A stretch of 8,466 bases of DNA from CAYLZO01 sp964387775 (lineage in GTDB: Bacteria; Chloroflexota; Anaerolineae; JAAYZQ01), in NCBI GenBank assembly GCA_964387775.1, contig CAYLZO010000227.1, forward strand, positions 1 through 8,466. The letters run 5' to 3'. Both the position numbers and the translations under genes were made by a program. The notes under the pieces are model-generated. The model ran no database searches and had not been told where the DNA came from. It was given only the letters and a program-made list of their open reading frames with translations. Below, piece by piece: positions 5,865 to 8,466 of the stretch. Each line of letters starts with the position of its first letter. Position 1 is the first letter of the stretch.

Positions 5865-6593
5865 ATGGCGAAACCGGACTATCCCGAGGCAATCTGGCGG
5901 CCCGCTTCGAGCCAGAACTACAGCGACCGGCCGGGCAGCGCCGAGATCGAGGCTATCGTGCTCCACGCCACGGCCGGCAGCCTGACGGCGACGCTGGGCT
6001 GGTTCGCCAATCCCAACGCCGGCGTCTCGGCCCATTTCGTCGTGGCCAAGAGCGGCGACGTCTACCAGATGGTCGAGGAGCGGCGGCGCGCGCACCACGC
6101 CGGCGCCAGCGATTTCAAAGGGCGGCAGAACTGGAACAACTTTTCCATCGGCATCGAGATCGTCAACAAGAACGACGGCCAGGACCCTTATCCGCCGGAG
6201 CAGTTCGAGGCCATGGTCGACCTGGTGGCCTATTTGGTGGAAAAGTACGAGATCGAGCGGGCGTGGATCGTGACCCACGCCGAGATCTCGACCGTGGGCA
6301 AGACCGACCCCCGGGGGTTCGCGGTCCACGAGCTGATCCAGCGCGTCTACGAAGAGGTGCTGGCCGTGCCCGAGAACCTGGTCCGGGCCGAGGCGTGGGA
6401 AGCAGCCGGCATCTTTTTCAACCCGGACTTTGCCTTCCCCAGGTACGCCCACGAGCACGACCTGGGCGTGCCGATGACGGAAGAGTTCGATTTTTCGCAC
6501 CGGGGCGTGAACTATCGCGGCCAGGGGTTTGCCCAGGCCATCGTCTATACCAAGGTGGGGAATTGGGACGACATTCAGCACATGGCTTGGTGA
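5865..6593 (+). CDS. N-acetylmuramoyl-L-alanine amidase, family 2 (AmpD/PGRP-like) with C-terminal extension
   Basis: The 242-aa amidase hydrolyses the bond between N-acetylmuramic acid and L-alanine in peptidoglycan or muropeptides. The Zn ligands are H34 (VLHATAG), H138 (VTHAEIS) and D148 (KTDPRGF). Catalytic-type residues E98 (SIGIEIVN) and K146 are present. SAHFVVAKSGDVYQMV (55-70) and HHAGAS (77-82) are the usual core blocks. No signal peptide is seen, so it would act in the cytoplasm (muropeptide recycling) unless exported or released another way. The tail from about 178 to 242, with the blocks LGVPMTEEFDF and YRGQGFAQAIVY and the ending HMAW, is not part of the amidase fold. I recall similar tails in Chloroflexota hydrolases, where they may bind cell wall, but this is inference. 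ATG 5865 follows AAAGGAGGA. The next gene, mnmA, begins 16 nt after its stop. Confidence 0.9.
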   Translation: MAKPDYPEAIWRPASSQNYSDRPGSAEIEAIVLHATAGSLTATLGWFANPNAGVSAHFVVAKSGDVYQMVEERRRAHHAGASDFKGRQNWNNFSIGIEIVNKNDGQDPYPPEQFEAMVDLVAYLVEKYEIERAWIVTHAEISTVGKTDPRGFAVHELIQRVYEEVLAVPENLVRAEAWEAAGIFFNPDFAFPRYAHEHDLGVPMTEEFDFSHRGVNYRGQGFAQAIVYTKVGNWDDIQHMAW

Positions 6594-6596
6594 GTT

Positions 6597-6625
6597 GGTA
6601 GATGGGTAGGTGGGTAGAGTGGGAG
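6597..6625. repeat. Short 7-8-nt tandem repeat between the amidase gene and mnmA
   Basis: Units of the type TTGGTAG, ATGGGTAG, GTGGGTAG and AGTGGGAG follow one another directly after the amidase stop and run into the 5' end of mnmA. They blur the mnmA start and leave no clear Shine-Dalgarno sequence. They resemble the other heptamer arrays near the end of the window. Confidence 0.6.
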
Positions 6626-7746
6626 TTGCAAGCAAGCGCGTCGTGGTGGCGATGAGCGGTGGGGTGGATAGCTCGGTCGCGGCGGCGCTGCTGGTGGAGC
6701 AGGGCTACGAGGTGCTCGGGGTGATGATGCGGCTGTGGAGTGAAGGNNNNNNNNNNNNNNNNNNNNNNNNNNNNNNNNNNNNNNNNNNNNNNNNNNNNNN
6801 NNNNNNNNNNNNNNNNNNNNNNNNNNNNNNNNNNNNNNNNNNNNNNGCCCAGCTCGACATCCCCTTCTACCTGGTCAACTACGAAGAGACGTTCAAAGAC
6901 TGCGTCGTGGACTATTTCGTCGCGGAATATAGCCGGGGCCGCACGCCGAACCCCTGCCTGGCCTGCAACCGGCACGTTCGCTTTGGCCGCCTGCTGCGCC
7001 ACGCCCAGGCCCTCGACGCCGAGTACCTGGCGACGGGGCACTACGCCCGCATCGACCAGGCGGAGGACCGCTACCGCCTGCGCATGGGCGCCAATCGGCG
7101 AAAAGACCAATCCTACGTGCTCTACATGTTGGGCCAGGAAGAGCTGCGCCAGGTGCTCTTTCCGGTCGGCGGCTACACTAAACCCCAGGTGCGGGAGATG
7201 GCGCGCCGGCAGGGCCTACGGGTTGCCGAGCGGGACGACAGCATGGAACTCTGCTTCGTGGGCGACGACGATTATCGCCGCTTCCTGCGCGAGCACGCGC
7301 CCCAGGCGATCCGGCCCGGCCCCATCCTCGACACGGCGGGGCGCGAGATCGGCCGGCACCGGGGCCTGCCCTTCTACACCGTCGGCCAGCGGCGGGGGCT
7401 GGGTGTCGCCGCGCCGGAGGCGTTGTACGTCATCGAGCTGGACGTGGATCGCAACGCCCTGGTCGTCGGCCCGGCGCGGGAGCTGGGCCGCAGCCGCCTG
7501 ACGGCCCAGGACGTCAATTACGTCAGCGGCCAGCCGCCGGCCGGTCCGGTGCGCGTGCAGGCCAAGATCCGCTACAAGGCCAAGCTGGCCGCCGCCACCT
7601 GGACGCCGCTGGACAGCAACCGGGCGGGCGTACAAGCCCGGGTCGAATTCGACGCCCCGCTGCGCGACATCACGCCCGGCCAGGCGGTGGTGGCGTACGA
7701 GGGGGACGTCGTGCTGGGCGGCGGCATCATTGCGAATGGCGAATGA
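6610..7746 (+). CDS. mnmA: tRNA-specific 2-thiouridylase MnmA (internal 100-N gap)
   Basis: MnmA adenylates and thiolates U34 of the tRNAs for Lys, Glu and Gln, taking sulfur from a relay. The PP-loop SGGVDSS is at residues 16-22. The first catalytic cysteine is in PNPCLACN (codon 6964-6966) and the second in SMELCFVGD (codon 7252-7254), matching the E. coli pair C102/C199. RRKDQSYVLYML, GLPFYTVGQRRGLG and the C-terminal barrel (VQAKIRYKA ... PGQAVVAYEGDVVLGGGII) are all present. Bases 6747-6846 are N. The frame is kept across them only because the placeholder happens to fit; comparison with the family suggests roughly 28-30 missing residues rather than 33. GTG 6610 is the first start after an in-frame stop; GTG 6619 is equally possible. 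The last four residues (ANGE) and the stop come from a heptamer array. Function is certain; the exact ends and length are not. Confidence 0.93.
   Translation: MGRVGVASKRVVVAMSGGVDSSVAAALLVEQGYEVLGVMMRLWSEXXXXXXXXXXXXXXXXXXXXXXXXXXXXXXXXXXAQLDIPFYLVNYEETFKDCVVDYFVAEYSRGRTPNPCLACNRHVRFGRLLRHAQALDAEYLATGHYARIDQAEDRYRLRMGANRRKDQSYVLYMLGQEELRQVLFPVGGYTKPQVREMARRQGLRVAERDDSMELCFVGDDDYRRFLREHAPQAIRPGPILDTAGREIGRHRGLPFYTVGQRRGLGVAAPEALYVIELDVDRNALVVGPARELGRSRLTAQDVNYVSGQPPAGPVRVQAKIRYKAKLAAATWTPLDSNRAGVQARVEFDAPLRDITPGQAVVAYEGDVVLGGGIIANGE
6747..6846. other. Assembly gap (100 N) inside mnmA
   Basis: Exactly 100 N, a placeholder of unknown true length. It falls between MMRLWSEG and AQLDIPFYLVNYEE, a stretch that contains a cysteine-bearing segment (RCCTPDA-like in relatives as I recall). 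No repeat is visible on either flank, unlike the first gap. Confidence 0.95.
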
Positions 7747-7759
7747 TGAATGGTGAATT
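7732..7759. repeat. Heptamer array at the mnmA 3' end
   Basis: Four consecutive 7-nt units: GCGAATG twice, then ATGAATG and GTGAATT. The array supplies the last codons and the stop of mnmA. Units of the same type continue after the MITE-like element at 7907-7948 (TGAGACG, GTGAATG, GCGAGTT, GTGAACG), so the element seems to have split one array. Confidence 0.75.
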
Positions 7760-7761
7760 TG

Positions 7762-7906
7762 CTACCGGACACTTTTTGAAAGAATCTATGTTTCCAGTCT
7801 AGCCGGGCCGTAGCGAGCACCCTGAGCTTGTCGAAGGGCGCTCGCGGAGGCTCCTTCGACAAGCTCAGGATGCCTCCACTCGCTCCAACTGAAAAGTGTC
7901 CGGTAG
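7762..7906. mobile_element. MITE-like element, 145 bp, 15-bp perfect terminal inverted repeats
   Basis: CTACCGGACACTTTT at 7762-7776 is the exact reverse complement of 7892-7906. The interior has no gene. Its centre is a perfect 17-bp palindrome, CCTGAGCTTGTCGAAGG (7821-7837) and CCTTCGACAAGCTCAGG (7853-7869), with a 15-nt loop, and outside it a further 6-bp pair AGCGAG/CTCGCT (7812-7817 and 7879-7884). The element therefore folds into a long interrupted hairpin, as non-autonomous elements mobilised in trans do. The only possible target duplication I see is the dinucleotide TG on both sides, which is weak. The transposase family that would recognise these ends is not identifiable here. Confidence 0.78.
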
Positions 7907-7948
7907 TGAGACGGTGAATGGCGAGTTGTGAACGACAAAGGGTGAGAA
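7907..7948. repeat. Heptamer array before the small membrane protein gene
   Basis: 7-nt units TGAGACG, GTGAATG, GCGAGTT, GTGAACG, ACAAAGG and GTGAGAA run from the end of the MITE-like element to 2 nt before ATG 7951. They are the continuation of the array at 7732-7759 and may provide the weak purine-rich ribosome binding region (GGGTGAGAAAG). Confidence 0.6.
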
Positions 7949-7950
7949 AG

Positions 7951-8241
7951 ATGCTTCAGACGCCGACGTTGGTTTTTTCGCTGGTGCTGGCTTCGGTCTA
8001 TGCCGCGGCCTTTCACCTGTGGCAGGGCCGGCGGCTGCGCGACCTGCTCTTCTACTGGCTGGCGGCCGTGGTCGGCTTTGCCGCCGGCCAGATCGCGGGC
8101 TATCTGCTCGACATCGTGCCCTGGACCATCGGCCAGGTCCACGTCGTCGAGGCGAGTCTCGTCTCAATCCTGTTTCTGGGGCTGGCCCGCTGGCTGATGC
8201 AAGTGACAAGTGATAAGGCACAAGTGGCAAGTGACAAGTGA
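7951..8241 (+). CDS. Small three-helix membrane protein of unknown function
   Basis: A 96-aa protein I cannot assign to a named family. Hydrophobic segments at about 6-24 (TLVFSLVLASVYAAAFHLW), 32-53 and 63-84 suggest three membrane helices, with a basic loop QGRRLRD between the first two. The final residues are a 7-aa repeat, QVTSDKA then QVASDK, produced by the 7-nt array underneath, so the tail after residue 83 is probably not conserved. ATG 7951 is preferred over the upstream GTG at 7918 because the latter lies in the heptamer array. Composition is GC-rich like the other chromosomal genes. It sits between mnmA and the nucleoside kinase gene with no strong start signal. Confidence 0.68.
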   Translation: MLQTPTLVFSLVLASVYAAAFHLWQGRRLRDLLFYWLAAVVGFAAGQIAGYLLDIVPWTIGQVHVVEASLVSILFLGLARWLMQVTSDKAQVASDK

Positions 8242-8302
8242 CAAGGCACAAATGAGCGAGAATCCACAATCCAAAATCGTAAATCGTAAATCGAGAATCC
8301 GC
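8201..8302. repeat. Two heptamer arrays spanning the junction of two genes
   Basis: The first (8201-8256) has units AAGTGAC, AAGTGAT, AAGGCAC and AAGTGGC in strict 7-nt register. The second (8261-8302) has units AATCCAC, AATCCAA, AATCGTA (twice), AATCGAG and AATCCGC. A 4-nt CGAG separates them. The first contains the stop of the membrane protein gene and the possible start ATG 8252. The second is translated as the N-terminus of the following protein. They resemble the short tandemly repeated repetitive (STRR) sequences known from cyanobacteria. Confidence 0.85.
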
Positions 8303-8466
8303 CGGGTGGAGCCGAGGGATACGGCCCAGGTCTGGTTCGACGACGGCCGCGTCTTTGAGGGGCCGGTGGGCACGCCGCTGGAGGACTTTGTCCTGGCGGC
8401 CGGGCCTGACCCCGAGATCCCGACGGTCGCGGCCCTCATCGACAACGAGCTGCGGGAGCTCACCTA
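8252..8466 (+). CDS. Nucleoside (uridine-type) kinase, N-terminal TGS-like domain, cut by window end
   Basis: Seventy-one codons and two bases are visible. The part AQVWFDDGRVFEGPVGTPLEDF followed by LAAGPDPEIPTVAALIDNELRELT resembles the TGS-like N-terminus of phosphoribulokinase/uridine kinase-type nucleoside kinases found in Chloroflexota and other bacteria, in which a threonyl-tRNA-synthetase-like region precedes the P-loop kinase. The kinase domain itself lies outside the window. ATG 8252 puts about 17 heptamer-encoded residues (MSENPQSKIVNRKSR...) before the domain. GTG 8306 is an in-frame alternative that would exclude them and may be the real start. Neither has a clear Shine-Dalgarno sequence. 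A threonyl-tRNA synthetase N-terminus is the main alternative. Confidence 0.62.
   Translation, partial: MSENPQSKIVNRKSRIRRVEPRDTAQVWFDDGRVFEGPVGTPLEDFVLAAGPDPEIPTVAALIDNELRELT

Noticed and set aside
7821..7869. Intrinsic terminator after mnmA
   Set aside because: The hairpin is strong but has no U-tract and is better explained as a repeat inside the MITE-like element. It could still reduce read-through.

Overview
The window reads as a high-GC (about 70% in the housekeeping genes) bacterial chromosome fragment, most likely from an uncultured Chloroflexota member (Anaerolineae/Caldilineae-like) assembled from a metagenome. This rests on recognised protein families (RACo-type ASKHA protein, cysteine-free ArsA-like ATPase, amidase with a characteristic C-terminal extension, TGS-type nucleoside kinase), the abundance of small dispersed and heptameric repeats, and two 100-N scaffold gaps. 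It is inference from recalled families, not a database result.

Layout, all genes on the + strand. (1) Positions 2-525 hold the C-terminal part of a QueG-like 4Fe-4S protein that appears frameshifted by a small dispersed repeat (about 74-102) and carries a second, in-frame hairpin insertion (215-232). (2) Positions 535-1624 are an accessory island: a GxxExxY / PD-(D/E)XK-fold gene (651-1142) lies inside a tandem array of ATTCG/CGAAT-rich stem-loop units. One unit is upstream, and at least four and probably five are downstream, interrupted by a 100-N gap. (3) 1652-4744 is a tight cluster: RACo-like corrinoid-activation protein, EamA-type transporter (4-nt overlap) and YbaK-type aminoacyl-tRNA deacylase (4-nt spacing). 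(4) After a 178-nt spacer with a good sigma70-type promoter comes a second cluster: ArsA-like ATPase, family-2 N-acetylmuramoyl-L-alanine amidase and mnmA (tRNA 2-thiouridylase, broken by the second N gap). (5) 7732-8302 is repeat-rich. Heptamer arrays overlap the 3' end of mnmA, both ends of a small three-helix membrane protein gene, and the 5' end of a nucleoside kinase gene that leaves the window. A 145-bp MITE-like element with 15-bp perfect terminal inverted repeats is inserted in one heptamer array.

How the genes fit together: the QueG-like iron-sulfur protein and the RACo-like protein plausibly belong to one corrinoid/redox module whose methyltransferase and corrinoid protein would lie upstream of the window. 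MnmA and the deacylase serve translation fidelity. The amidase and ArsA-like ATPase share a probable promoter. The most unusual structure is the GxxExxY gene placed in the linker position between opposing repeat arms: the arms next to the gene match, imperfectly, those that elsewhere in the array are separated by only 8 nt.
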